Below are positions 35,166-45,553 of a DNA stretch of 64,000 nt, piece by piece (within the stretch, counting starts at the first letter, position 1; each line of letters starts with the position of its first letter). The notes under the pieces are model-generated. The model ran no database searches. It saw nothing but the letters and a program-made list of their open reading frames with translations, and was not told the DNA's origin. Location: assembly GCA_024697065.1 (NCBI GenBank), contig JAILGE010000028.1:1-64000 (forward strand), read 5' to 3'. The position numbers and the translations under genes were made by a program. The stretch is from Lachnospiraceae bacterium. GTDB lineage: Bacteria; Bacillota; Clostridia; Lachnospirales; Lachnospiraceae.

Positions 35166-36638
35166 TCAGAAAATATAATAAGCGAATCCTGCGGCACTTC
35201 TGTCTCCCTTGCATATATATACAAGTAATATGCCAAGGATATAGACCGCCCATCTGCAAACAGGATTCCATTTATGTATCCTGCCCAATATATCAACTTC
35301 CCTGTATTTTAATATATCAACCACCAAAAGTATCATAAGCGGAAGAGTGATCAGGAACATGTCGTAACTGTGGTCATAGATAAACATCGCTGTCGCTCTT
35401 ACGTCCGCTCTGACAAAGATATCCTTCATCATCAGAAGCGAATCATCCAGTGTCTCCGGTCTGAAGAACATAAAGCTGAAAGCGACCAATAAAAACGTTC
35501 TCACGGTTCTTAACATATCCATGATACGGGAACCGAATACCTTTGGCGCCGAATCATTGACTTTTGCATAAACGGGACGGAGGAATTCCGAAACGATGAT
35601 GACCAGTCCGCAGAACCAGTCATATGCAAGATAATTCGCATCGAATCCGTGCCACAGTCCTATAAGTGTCCAGTTAACGGTAAGGGCCACCGCAGTGGGC
35701 ACTGTCTTCATCAGATATTTTTTCTTCTTTGCCTTAAAATGCTTCTGCAATCCCATGCAAAGCTTTGTTCTTAAACAAGGATAGAAAATATAAGCTTTAA
35801 ACCAGAGTCCCAGGGACATATGCCATCTTCTCCAGAACTCTGCCATGGACTTTGATCCGTAGGGAACATTGAAATTATCCCTGATCTCTATTCCCAACAG
35901 GAGTGATGCACCGGATGCCATATCCATATATCCGGAAAAATCCGCATAGAGCTGAATGGTATAGAGCACCATCACTAATACCACCGTGAATCCGTAATAT
36001 CCCTCCGGACTCTCAAATACGGAATCAACGATATATCCTATTCGATCTGCCAGCACCAGCTTCTTCATAAGTCCGAACAGGAACTTTGCCGCACCTCTGT
36101 AGGCTTTATCCGCATCAAAAACATGAACGGCATCCAGCTGCGGTTTTAACTCCTTATAGTCTTCAAAGGGGCCCTGCAATACGTGCGGGAAATAGGAAAC
36201 ATACAGCGCAAGCTTAAGAAGATTTTTCTCTGCTGTCGTACTCTCCCTGTAAACCTCCGTGATATAACCTATACATTGAAGCGTATAGAAAGACAGACCT
36301 AACGGCATTATGAAAGATGCGAAAGGCAGTCTCATTATCACCAACAGAATGATAAAGAGGAGCATGGAGCTCCAAAAAGCCGCATTTCTCGCGACATTTA
36401 AGCCCTTATCATCAGCATTCTTTTTCGCCTTATTTACAGCCTTCTCAACTATGAGTCCCGCGCCCCAGGTGATCACGGCGATACCGCATAACATCAAAAA
36501 TCCGAGCACCCCTACCTGAAAGTAAAAGAATCCCGAAGCCAAAAGCAGTATGATCCACTGGCATTTTCCCGGAAGTATGTAATACAGAAGGAAAACAGCA
36601 GCGAAAAAATATGCAAATTCAAGTGTAGTAAATGTCAT
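35166..36638 (-). CDS. MBOAT-family O-acyltransferase (DltB/AlgI type)
   Basis: A 490-residue polytopic membrane protein. The family blocks are intact: SFYTLQCIGYITEVYRE, SGYMDMASGASLLLG, NVPYGSKSMAEFWRRWHMSLG, and GLWHG, whose His is the catalytic residue in DltB. It carries acyl groups from a cytoplasmic carrier protein across the membrane to a glycan hydroxyl. Encoded 22 bases upstream of FkbH and three genes from an ACP, it parallels DltB-DltC. No DltD or AlgX-like partner is visible unless the SGNH-like part of FkbH fills that role. Confidence 0.9.
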   Translation of the reverse strand: MTFTTLEFAYFFAAVFLLYYILPGKCQWIILLLASGFFYFQVGVLGFLMLCGIAVITWGAGLIVEKAVNKAKKNADDKGLNVARNAAFWSSMLLFIILLVIMRLPFASFIMPLGLSFYTLQCIGYITEVYRESTTAEKNLLKLALYVSYFPHVLQGPFEDYKELKPQLDAVHVFDADKAYRGAAKFLFGLMKKLVLADRIGYIVDSVFESPEGYYGFTVVLVMVLYTIQLYADFSGYMDMASGASLLLGIEIRDNFNVPYGSKSMAEFWRRWHMSLGLWFKAYIFYPCLRTKLCMGLQKHFKAKKKKYLMKTVPTAVALTVNWTLIGLWHGFDANYLAYDWFCGLVIIVSEFLRPVYAKVNDSAPKVFGSRIMDMLRTVRTFLLVAFSFMFFRPETLDDSLLMMKDIFVRADVRATAMFIYDHSYDMFLITLPLMILLVVDILKYREVDILGRIHKWNPVCRWAVYILGILLVYICKGDRSAAGFAYYIF

Positions 36639-36656
36639 TGTATTCTAAAACTGATC

Positions 36657-37673
36657 TTATTTATTCTTTGAAAAAACCTGATATCTGATCTTGTTCATGA
36701 GATGCATCGGCTTCTTTACCACATCCAGCATGCGTACCGCCTTCTTTGCATCTTTAAGCTTCTTCTGATAATCTCTGCCAAGATAGACCATATTTCTGCG
36801 CTTTGCCGCCGCAAGGTCCTGATCGAATATGTTTCTTAAAAATCCATCCGCGAAATCATCTTCAAGGATCTTCTTAGCCTGCACATCACCGGCCAGGATC
36901 GGAGCTTTCATCATTTTAAGAAAAAGCTCATCATCATTATCGATCCTCTTGATCTCTTCTATCGCAGCCTCTATACTCCCGAAAGATGCGGCATCGATAA
37001 AAGCTTCCGGATTGAACTCTTCCTTTATCCTTGAGCTTCCCCAGTACACCGGGATCGTATCTCCCGCAAAAGCTTCCAGTATCTTTTCCGTGGTATAACC
37101 GCTCATGCAGGAATTTTCAAATGCCAGCGTAAATTTATAATCCTTTTCGAATGCCACCTTATCGGCCACCGGACCGCCAACATTATTCCTGTATTTTCCG
37201 CCGGAGTCTATCTCCTTATACTCATTGAGCTTTAAGAACATCAGGTCTCTCTCGCCCATGGCATAAGGATTAGATACCACCCTGTTGCAGAATTTCTTCT
37301 TGGACAGATAATACTCATCCGTATATGTATGCTTCTTTAAAGCAGGCTCTATGACTTTATCGCGTGAATACAGGGCATACAGAGGGAGCCTCAGATACCT
37401 GTCTTCAAAATCGATATAATGAAAGCCCATGGCATAATCGAACAGGTTGAAATCCGGAACGATATTCTCTCCGGTAAAGAAGATCTTAACGCAGTCCTGA
37501 TAATCAAAATGCTTATCCGCGAATCCTCCGCTGAAGATATAATCCGGAGCATCGCTTATCTCAACGTCATAATATTTTATCAGTGTATTGTAAAAGAAAT
37601 TGTCCGTCTTAATAAAGTCGGGCCAGAAATCCACAAAATCAATTTTAATCTTTTTCTTTGTTTCCATTATCAT
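36657..37673 (-). CDS. GT10-like alpha-1,3-fucosyltransferase
   Basis: A 338-residue enzyme. Its C-terminal half holds the GT10 signature: FTLAFENSCMSGYTTEKILEAF followed by GDTIPVYWGS, which binds GDP-fucose in FucT. An IFFTGENIVPDF strand lies in the N-terminal half. Fucosyl- or similar deoxyhexosyl-transferase activity is probable. GDP-fucose synthesis genes are not in the window. The start region overlaps the end of the GT4 gene upstream by 29 bases, or slightly less if the third codon ATG is used. Confidence 0.82.
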   Translation of the reverse strand: MIMETKKKIKIDFVDFWPDFIKTDNFFYNTLIKYYDVEISDAPDYIFSGGFADKHFDYQDCVKIFFTGENIVPDFNLFDYAMGFHYIDFEDRYLRLPLYALYSRDKVIEPALKKHTYTDEYYLSKKKFCNRVVSNPYAMGERDLMFLKLNEYKEIDSGGKYRNNVGGPVADKVAFEKDYKFTLAFENSCMSGYTTEKILEAFAGDTIPVYWGSSRIKEEFNPEAFIDAASFGSIEAAIEEIKRIDNDDELFLKMMKAPILAGDVQAKKILEDDFADGFLRNIFDQDLAAAKRRNMVYLGRDYQKKLKDAKKAVRMLDVVKKPMHLMNKIRYQVFSKNK

Positions 37674-38847
37674 AAACCTGCATGATCTGAGTCAGATTAT
37701 CCGTATCCGTAAAGAGCGCTCCCGCTCTTTTGTCTCCCTTTTCGCCCATCTCCATACAAAGGGCCTTATCGTCCATCAATTTCAACATGGCATCTGCCAG
37801 ACCGCTTATATCATCATAGAGGATACCTGTATCGCCGTCCTTTACGATCTCGGGAGTTGCTCCCGATCTCCTGCCTATCACCGGCAGACCGGAGAGCATA
37901 TATTCAACTGTAGCAAGTCCGAAGCCTTCATATTCCGATGCTATGATACCCACATCCGCTTTATCCAGCAGACTTCCTACATCTTTGACAAAGCCGCTTA
38001 TGGTCACGTTTGTCCCAAGGCCATTTTTTGCGATACAGGATTCAAGCTTCTTCCTGTATGCCGGATCGCCGTCTCCCGCAAATGTGATATGGAAGCCGGT
38101 TTTATTTTTTTTCTTCAATAATGCCGCAGCTTTTATGACATCAAGCTGATGCTTGGCAGGAAAGAGATATCCCGTATATAAAAATTCGGTTTTTTCGCAA
38201 TTCGATTTTTTATGATACGCCGTATCCGAAGTCTCTGTTTCCGCAGCTTTTTTATTCTCTGTCTCTTCTTCCGGCACTTTTTTATCTGCCGCAACGCCGT
38301 CGTAAACTCTTATGACTTTGGCATCCGGGTATTTCTTTTTACAATTATCGGACACCGCATCGGAAATGGCTATAAGACATTTTGCTTTTCCGTAAAGCTT
38401 AGATACTCTGTCTCCCGGATAAAAATATCTCATGCCGTAATGCTCTCTTGCGAATTCCCTGATATGCCAGATATGTTCACAGCCCAGTCTTTCCGCAAGC
38501 AAAGCCCCTGTACCGATAACACTCGAATTCGAATGGATGATATCTATACCGGCATCCTTAAAATGATCATATAAGATATCCGTTTCACGCTCTATTGCCG
38601 CCAGTCTTTTCTTCTTCTTTAAAGCAAAGCTTACGGGCTCTCTGTAAACAGCCTGCCATTGCGTGATACCGCAGATAAAATATCCGATGCCTTTACTCTT
38701 AAGGATCTCCGTGAAATCACCTTCTGCTGGTATCACCACCACCGGCTCGTACCTGCCCGACGCATTTACTCCAAGCACAAGATCGAGAAGAGCCCGGTTT
38801 GCTCCGTACATATTGTCATAATGTGTTATATACAGTATCCGTTTCAT
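37645..38847 (-). CDS. Glycosyltransferase family 4
   Basis: A 400-residue GT-B enzyme. MKRILYITHYDNMYGANRALLDL begins the acceptor domain. The donor half has EFLYTGYLFPAKHQLDVIKAA and SEYEGFGLATVEYMLSGLPVIG with the E(x7)E-type acids. A Lys/Glu-rich linker (residues 195-220) joins the domains. The gene ends in an overlap with the GT10 gene. Confidence 0.9.
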   Translation of the reverse strand: MKRILYITHYDNMYGANRALLDLVLGVNASGRYEPVVVIPAEGDFTEILKSKGIGYFICGITQWQAVYREPVSFALKKKKRLAAIERETDILYDHFKDAGIDIIHSNSSVIGTGALLAERLGCEHIWHIREFAREHYGMRYFYPGDRVSKLYGKAKCLIAISDAVSDNCKKKYPDAKVIRVYDGVAADKKVPEEETENKKAAETETSDTAYHKKSNCEKTEFLYTGYLFPAKHQLDVIKAAALLKKKNKTGFHITFAGDGDPAYRKKLESCIAKNGLGTNVTISGFVKDVGSLLDKADVGIIASEYEGFGLATVEYMLSGLPVIGRRSGATPEIVKDGDTGILYDDISGLADAMLKLMDDKALCMEMGEKGDKRAGALFTDTDNLTQIMQVYDNGNKEKD

Positions 38848-38857
38848 AGCATCAACA

Positions 38858-39808
38858 TTACCAATAGCAGTTCATATCAAGTCTTTCCGCACCTCTGGGT
38901 CTCGTATCTTCCGTAAGACTTATCCATGAATCATTGTAATATTTCGCAATGCCCGATGTATCATTATCCCAGCGCTTCCCCTTGATACCAAAGTACAGCT
39001 GCAACTCACCACCGAGGTAAACAGACTTTTTGCCCATCTTCTTTATAGTTACCTGAAGGGGTGCTCCGAAAGGTCCGCAGCCAAGCAATGCTATATCAAA
39101 GTCCAGCTTCTCGATATCCCTGCGCTGTTTTTCCAAAGCCTCGAACCAGGTATTAAATCTCGGATCGTGCAGCTCCTTTTCCTTTGATATGAACCATACG
39201 GACTTATAAACTATCAGCTCTCCGAATTCCGGAAGGAATCCTTCGGGATAGATCTCATTCCGTCTCTCATACTGTCTTTTCACAGCTTCATCAAAAGGAG
39301 TCACCACGAGGACTTTCTTGCCCGCAAGAGCCTTAAGCCAGAAGGGTCCCTTCATTTCAAAGGCACTGATGACATTTAAAAATCCCGGATCCAGCCTTGC
39401 CGCACGGGGTGCATATTTACGAAGCATCTCCGCCTCACCTATCTTTGAGATATACCAGACACATGCCGCATCCGCATTCTCATAGCACTCCGAGAATACT
39501 TCTCCGTATTCCTCAAGGCAGTCTTCCGGCCAGTCATAAACCATATCACGGGGACCGGGCTTACGTCCGGGATGATATTTCTTCAGATCGTAAAGAGAAA
39601 ACCATCTTATCTCCGACACTCCGAGTCTCATAAGCATAAAAGGCTCATCATCCTGAAGTCTCTTATATACATAAGCATTGCACTTTTCATTTCCTCTTAT
39701 GAGTGAGCCGTTGTTTAACAGGAATAATCTTGCCCCGACAGCTACGGTACGATTATATAATTCACTGAGAAGCTTTCTTAATGCACTTTTTTTTGCAGGT
39801 TCAGCCAT
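38858..39808 (-). CDS. Probable GT-D-type glycosyltransferase
   Basis: A 316-residue protein. The PFMLMRLGVSEIRWFSLY stretch near residue 55 matches the position of the RFGDGE motif in GT-D enzymes. Near the C-terminus DIALLGCGPFGAPLQVTIKKMGKKSVYLGG parallels their substrate-binding end. GT-D enzymes (DUF1792) were first described adding sugars to streptococcal serine-rich adhesins. Here the metal-binding acids differ, so I give moderate confidence. It overlaps the epimerase gene upstream by eight bases. Confidence 0.55.
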   Translation of the reverse strand: MAEPAKKSALRKLLSELYNRTVAVGARLFLLNNGSLIRGNEKCNAYVYKRLQDDEPFMLMRLGVSEIRWFSLYDLKKYHPGRKPGPRDMVYDWPEDCLEEYGEVFSECYENADAACVWYISKIGEAEMLRKYAPRAARLDPGFLNVISAFEMKGPFWLKALAGKKVLVVTPFDEAVKRQYERRNEIYPEGFLPEFGELIVYKSVWFISKEKELHDPRFNTWFEALEKQRRDIEKLDFDIALLGCGPFGAPLQVTIKKMGKKSVYLGGELQLYFGIKGKRWDNDTSGIAKYYNDSWISLTEDTRPRGAERLDMNCYW

Positions 39809-40736
39809 TATACTCCTTGAGGAAATCCATTGTCATCCTTATGCCGTCTTCAAGAGACACGGGATCCAGCTTTCCGTAATATTTTTCATATCTGCTGATA
39901 TCAAGATAATTCTCCGGAACATCACTCGCTCTGGAGGATTCATATTCCACAGTGATATCATTTCTCACTATTTTTCTGATGGAATCTATCACCTGACTGA
40001 CGCTGGTCCCCTTACCGGATCCCAGGTTGAACACTCTGTATTCACAATCGCCGTCAGCGATATTGATGATCCCTCTCACCGCATCATCTATATAGATAAA
40101 ATCCCTTACCACACTTCCGTCGCCATAAACCTCAAGCTTTCCGTCATTCATGGCTTTATATATAAATGTAGTCACCACTCCCAGTCGTCCGTTCGGCCTC
40201 TGGTACGGCCCATAGGGATTTGCCAGCCTTATGATCCTGTAATCCAGACCAAACTGGTATCTGTATAGATACAGCATCTTTTCGATGGCAAGCTTCTGAA
40301 TACCGTACGAAGATATCGGATATGTCACCATATTCTCTTCTATGGGGCACTTTCCCTTCTTGCCGTAAACAGTTCCGCCGGAAGAGATAAATATCACTTT
40401 CTTAACCTTCTGCTTCACGCAGGCATCAAAAAGCCTGGCAGTAACGGTAACATTGGAATCCAGCTCCTCCGGGATATGCTGATTGGATGTTCCCGGTATC
40501 GTAGTGGATGCCAGATGGTAAATAACATCCTGTCCCTTTACCTGCCTGTCAAAATCCGTATCATTATCAAAACTGCCCACTAAAAAAGCCACATTTGAAA
40601 GATTAAGCTTTCTGAGTGGCTCAAAAAAAGACTCATCCCTGTCAACAACCGTTATGTGGTTGCCCGGAAAAGAGGAAAGCCTTATGGCCAGATTAACACC
40701 GATAAAACCGGCTCCTCCGATTATCGCAATGTTCAT
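39801..40736 (-). CDS. NAD-dependent sugar epimerase/dehydratase
   Basis: A 311-residue extended SDR, the first gene of the glycan cluster. GGAGFIGVNLAIRL binds NAD+. The catalytic residues are ISSGGTVYG and SSYGIQKLAIE (YxxxK). VYGDGSVVRDFIYIDDA and LGSGKGTSVSQVID are the sugar-nucleotide contacts. It belongs to the GalE-like group that interconverts UDP-hexoses or UDP-uronic acids. Exact substrate is not clear from sequence. It is preceded by the only convincing promoter for the next 27 kb. Confidence 0.82.
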   Translation of the reverse strand: MNIAIIGGAGFIGVNLAIRLSSFPGNHITVVDRDESFFEPLRKLNLSNVAFLVGSFDNDTDFDRQVKGQDVIYHLASTTIPGTSNQHIPEELDSNVTVTARLFDACVKQKVKKVIFISSGGTVYGKKGKCPIEENMVTYPISSYGIQKLAIEKMLYLYRYQFGLDYRIIRLANPYGPYQRPNGRLGVVTTFIYKAMNDGKLEVYGDGSVVRDFIYIDDAVRGIINIADGDCEYRVFNLGSGKGTSVSQVIDSIRKIVRNDITVEYESSRASDVPENYLDISRYEKYYGKLDPVSLEDGIRMTMDFLKEYNG

Positions 40737-40775
40737 TTGTATCTCTTTCTCCGATTTTGAACCATTTATCGTTTC

Positions 40776-40784
40776 ATTATAGCA
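40776..40784 (-). promoter_or_regulatory. Extended -10 promoter of the surface-glycan cluster
   Basis: On the minus strand TGC precedes a perfect TATAAT (40776-40781), with a leader of about 30-35 bases. The -35 position reads TGGCAG, a poor match, so the extended -10 would matter. No other clear promoter was seen down to 13.79 kb. Confidence 0.5.
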
Positions 40785-40889
40785 TTTTAAGCGCTTTACT
40801 GCCAGTTAAGAGCCTTATAATTAAAAGAATCCGTCCCCGGGATCCTTCCCGAAAACGGACCATCCATCGTTAATATCTGTCACAGCCGG

Positions 40890-41396
40890 TCAGCCGTTCA
40901 TTATGATCTGATATCCCTCTATATAATCCTTTACGATCTCAGGATGCATATCCGCATGGCAGAAAATATAATTGCCCATTCTGTCATCAATAAGGAATGT
41001 CTTTAAAGCTTCAGTCACTTCACCGTGAAAAACCGGACATGAAGGGCTTAAAGTAATGACTCTATCATTACCCTTCTGCATCACGTGCAAAGGCCATATC
41101 CTGCACTCAAAAGGCTTTTCCTGCTCATCAAGTGAACAACCGTTTTTCCGGTCAAGAAAAGGGCATGCCACTTCCTTTGCCGTATCATCTGCATCAAATC
41201 TGCCGTCAAAATAGTCTGCCGGAACCTTGTCCTCTGAAAAAACAGGAAAAAGGCTTACATTATCCTTTTTAAAGGAACAGCAGCATCTGCAATCAGCACA
41301 TATCTGTCTTTTTAATATCTTTGAAAGCATTATCGACGTCTCTACTCTCTTCCCTGTTCCGGCTTTGACACCGATTAAGGAACTGCTAAGGATCAT
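40890..41396 (-). CDS. YkgJ-family cysteine-cluster protein
   Basis: A 168-residue protein (or 146 from the ATG at 41330, which abuts the conserved part). The cysteines are arranged ICADCRCCCSF, then CPFLDRKNGCSL and CRIWPLHV, the pattern of the YkgJ/UPF0153 family, presumed to bind zinc or an iron-sulphur cluster. Function is unknown; relatives are small cytoplasmic proteins. It has its own promoter and lies between gdhA and the glycan cluster, linked to neither. Confidence 0.8.
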   Translation of the reverse strand: MILSSSLIGVKAGTGKRVETSIMLSKILKRQICADCRCCCSFKKDNVSLFPVFSEDKVPADYFDGRFDADDTAKEVACPFLDRKNGCSLDEQEKPFECRIWPLHVMQKGNDRVITLSPSCPVFHGEVTEALKTFLIDDRMGNYIFCHADMHPEIVKDYIEGYQIIMNG

Positions 41397-41478
41397 GTTT
41401 AAAGTATTCCGCAGGATTTCCGTCAGTCTCTAAAGTCGCGGTATTCTCAAGTATACCACGGTGTTTTTATTTTACTAT

Positions 41479-41507
41479 TGTGTATATTTTAGATTTTTCC
41501 CTGTCAA
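41479..41507 (-). promoter_or_regulatory. Promoter of the YkgJ-like gene
   Basis: On the minus strand a perfect TTGACA (41502-41507) is followed after 17 bases by TACACA (41479-41484); the overlapping TATACA would give a 15-base spacer. Confidence 0.45.
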
Positions 41508-41544
41508 ACTCTGAATGATACAGGCATATGTATTGATTGTATTA

Positions 41545-41576
41545 ATAAAAAAACGGCTCCGGTGAACCGGAGCCGT
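41545..41576 (-). terminator. Terminator of gdhA
   Basis: A perfect 10-bp stem, ACGGCTCCGG (41553-41562) with its complement (41567-41576), around TGAA. On the minus strand it is followed by a long T run. It ends the gdhA transcript 30 bases past its stop. Confidence 0.88.
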
Positions 41577-41605
41577 AAAAGTATCTTTAAAATCGTAAAG
41601 ACGAC

Positions 41606-42973
<1,368 letters not shown>

Positions 42974-43033
42974 TTATCGTTAACATTACGTACATATGGG
43001 AAAATATAACGCATTTTTCCCCGACACTTTTCT

Positions 43034-43062
43034 GTTATATCAGAATATTTTTTTCTGTACAA
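43034..43062 (-). promoter_or_regulatory. Promoter of gdhA
   Basis: On the minus strand TTGTAC (43057-43062) and TATAAC (43034-43039) are 17 bases apart, giving a leader of about 70 bases with AAGGAGG at its end. Confidence 0.5.
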
Positions 43063-43140
43063 TAAAAAAATCATCTTTTGCCAAAAAAACCGTTATGCTG
43101 TACAAACCTGCAACAGGCATACGCAAACATGCATTTACAT

Positions 43141-43184
43141 AACAAAAGACCCTGAAGGCCTTTATTCTAAAGGTTTTCAGGGTC
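43141..43184 (-). terminator. Terminator of the nfnA-nfnB transcript
   Basis: GACCCTGAAggCCTTTA (from 43148) pairs with TAAAGGttTTCAGGGTC (to 43184) around a three-base loop. TTTTGTT follows on the minus strand. It separates nfnB from gdhA. Confidence 0.75.
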
Positions 43185-43215
43185 TGTAAGCGCTTTTATT
43201 CCCAAAGACTTTATC

Positions 43216-44601
43216 TTATTTGCTTAAGAATTCGTCTATAGCCTTTGCCGCCGTTTTGCCGGCTCCCATAGCCAATATAACGGTCGCTGCACCTGTTACG
43301 GCATCTCCGCCTGCGTATACGGCATCTCTGCTGGTCTTTCCGCAGTCATCTGCCACGATGCACTTTCTTGCATTGATATCAAGTCCCTTGGTGGTAGAAG
43401 AGATAAGCGGGTTGGGTGATGTTCCCAGTGCCATGATGACTGTGTCAACATCGATAACGAACTCGCTTCCCTGTACCTCAACAGGCTTTCTTCTTCCGGA
43501 TGCATCAGGCTCACCGAGCTCCATCTTGATGCACTTTATACCGGTTACCCAGCCGTTCTCATCGCCGATGATCTCAACGGGATTTCTCAGAAGATCGAAC
43601 TGGATTCCCTCTTCCTTAGCGTGATGAACTTCCTCTGCTCTTGCGGGAAGCTCGGACTCGCCTCTGCGGTATACTACATGTACTTCCGCTCCGAGTCTGA
43701 GTGCTGTACGTGCTGCATCCATTGCTACGTTTCCGCCGCCGACAACAGCAACCTTCTTACTCTTCATTATAGGTGTCTTGGAATCGCTCTCATATGCCTT
43801 CATGAGATTGCTTCTTGTAAGATACTCATTGGCTGAGAATACACCGTTTAAGTTCTCTCCGGGGATTCCCATGAACTTGGGAAGACCTGCACCGGATCCG
43901 ATATAAACAGCATCAAATCCCTGTTCATTAAGAAGCTCATCGATGGTAACCGACTTACCGATGATAACGTCTGTCTCGATCTTAACGCCAAGACCCTTGA
44001 TGTTCTCGATCTCCTTCTGAACAACCTTCTCCTTGGGAAGACGGAATTCGGGGATACCGTAAACAAGCACTCCGCCTGCCTTATGAAGAGCCTCGAAGAT
44101 AGTAACATCATATCCAGCCTTTGCAAGATCACCGGCACAGGTAAGACCTGAAGGGCCGGAACCGATAACAGCAACCTTTTTGCCGTTCTTTACTGCAGCG
44201 GGTTCAGGCTTAATGCCGTTCTCTCTTGCCCAGTCTGCAACAAATCTTTCCATCTTACCGATGGAAAGTGACTCGCCCTTGATACCGCGGACGCACTTTC
44301 CCTCACACTGCTTTTCCTGAGGGCATACTCTTCCGCATACTGCGGGAAGTGCGCTTGATAAGCTGATAACCTTGTAAGCTTCCTCGATCTTTCCTTCCTT
44401 TAATTCCTGAACGAATCCGGGAATATTGATGGAAACGGGACAACCCTGTACACACATGGGATTCTTACAGTTAAGGCATCTGGTAGCTTCTGCCATTGCC
44501 TCTTCTTTATTATATCCTTCACAAACCTCTTCAAAATTCTTCGCTCTTGCAGCAGGAGCCTGCTCACGAACGGGAACCTTTTTCATCATATCAACTTCCA
44601 T
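43216..44601 (-). CDS. nfnB: NfnB-type NADPH-binding subunit of electron-bifurcating transhydrogenase
   Basis: A 461-residue GltD-like flavoprotein. The N-terminal ferredoxin-like domain has CLNCKNPMCVQGCPV and CGRVCPQEKQCEGKC for two [4Fe-4S] clusters. GSGPSGLTCAGDLAKAG binds FAD and VGGGNVAMDAARTALRLG binds NADPH. With NfnA it forms the NADH-dependent reduced ferredoxin:NADP+ oxidoreductase of clostridia. It was often named gltA or sulphide dehydrogenase alpha. A large glutamate synthase subunit is absent, and the NfnA partner is adjacent, so the Nfn role is favoured. AAAGGAGG overlaps the nfnA stop. Confidence 0.88.
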   Translation of the reverse strand: MEVDMMKKVPVREQAPAARAKNFEEVCEGYNKEEAMAEATRCLNCKNPMCVQGCPVSINIPGFVQELKEGKIEEAYKVISLSSALPAVCGRVCPQEKQCEGKCVRGIKGESLSIGKMERFVADWARENGIKPEPAAVKNGKKVAVIGSGPSGLTCAGDLAKAGYDVTIFEALHKAGGVLVYGIPEFRLPKEKVVQKEIENIKGLGVKIETDVIIGKSVTIDELLNEQGFDAVYIGSGAGLPKFMGIPGENLNGVFSANEYLTRSNLMKAYESDSKTPIMKSKKVAVVGGGNVAMDAARTALRLGAEVHVVYRRGESELPARAEEVHHAKEEGIQFDLLRNPVEIIGDENGWVTGIKCIKMELGEPDASGRRKPVEVQGSEFVIDVDTVIMALGTSPNPLISSTTKGLDINARKCIVADDCGKTSRDAVYAGGDAVTGAATVILAMGAGKTAAKAIDEFLSK

Positions 44602-44602
44602 C

Positions 44603-45448
44603 TTATGCCTCCTTTACAGCTTTAAGAGCTTCTGCTTCCGCGGGCTTGTACATACCGAGTCTGCGCATAGCTTCATTGAAATCAACCTCTGTTGCATCAA
44701 ATTCGGGACCGTCAACACATGCAAACTTTGTCTCACCACCAACTGTGATACGACAAGCTCCGCACATTCCGGTTCCGTCTACCATGATAGGGTTCATACT
44801 TACTATAGTATGGATGCCGAGTTTTGCTGTGAGCTGGCTTAAGAATTTCATCATGATCATGGGTCCGATGCAGACGCAATGATCATATTCCTTGCCTTCC
44901 TTTGTTACAAGATCCTCGAGGCAGGTCGTAACCATTCCGGTACGTCCGTAGGATCCGTCATCAGTAGTGATGTAGAGATTGCCAACTGCCTTCATCTCTT
45001 CTTCAAGGATAACGATATCCTTTGTCTTGGCACCGACAATAACATCAGCAGTGATACCATGCTCGTGAAGCCACTTTACCTGGCAGTATACGGGAGCAGT
45101 TCCGAGACCTCCTGCAACAAATACGATCTTTTTCTTCTTAACTTCTTCTATATCATCGGTCACAAGATCGGTAGGACGACCAAGAGGTCCCACTACATCA
45201 GCAAGATATTCTCCCGCTTCTTTCTTTGACATCTGAAGCGTACCTCCGCCGATGGTCTGAACAACGATGGTAATTGTCTTATTCTCTCTGTCATAATCAC
45301 AAATGGTAAGAGGTATCCGCTCGCCGTCTTCTGTGTCACGAACGATCACAAACTGACCGGGCAGGCAGGAATGTGCTACCATAGGTGCATCCAGAATCAT
45401 CTTGAATGTGTTTACATTCAGCCATTCTTTTTCAAGAATCTTAAACAT
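44603..45448 (-). CDS. nfnA: NfnA-type NADH-binding subunit (FNR-like, [2Fe-2S])
   Basis: A 281-residue dihydroorotate-dehydrogenase-electron-transfer-like protein. The N-terminal FAD domain has PGQFVIVRD and the NAD domain has FVAGGLGTAPVYCQVKWL. The C-terminal GMCGACRITVGG with a later FACVDGPEF supplies the [2Fe-2S] cysteines. It is the FAD/NADH module of Nfn, whose bifurcation couples ferredoxin and NADH to two NADP+. The stop touches the nfnB ribosome site, so the pair is coupled. It has a strong start site and its own promoter. Confidence 0.88.
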   Translation of the reverse strand: MFKILEKEWLNVNTFKMILDAPMVAHSCLPGQFVIVRDTEDGERIPLTICDYDRENKTITIVVQTIGGGTLQMSKKEAGEYLADVVGPLGRPTDLVTDDIEEVKKKKIVFVAGGLGTAPVYCQVKWLHEHGITADVIVGAKTKDIVILEEEMKAVGNLYITTDDGSYGRTGMVTTCLEDLVTKEGKEYDHCVCIGPMIMMKFLSQLTAKLGIHTIVSMNPIMVDGTGMCGACRITVGGETKFACVDGPEFDATEVDFNEAMRRLGMYKPAEAEALKAVKEA

Positions 45449-45514
45449 TTTCTCTTTCCTCCTTGTATGACTCCCGCAGGCACTGCGGATAACGCCGTAC
45501 CCATATACCTGCCT

Positions 45515-45543
45515 ATTGTATATAAAAAAAACTCAACTCTCAA
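45515..45543 (-). promoter_or_regulatory. Promoter of nfnAB
   Basis: On the minus strand TTGAGA (45538-45543), a 17-base T-rich spacer, and TACAAT (45515-45520). It lies back to back with the plus-strand promoter at 45554, so the two may share regulation. Confidence 0.55.
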
Positions 45544-45553
45544 TAGTTTTTTG

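Noticed and set aside
43216-45448. Glutamate synthase (GltBD) assignment
   Set aside because: No large GltB subunit is present, and the adjacent FNR-like [2Fe-2S] subunit indicates Nfn instead.
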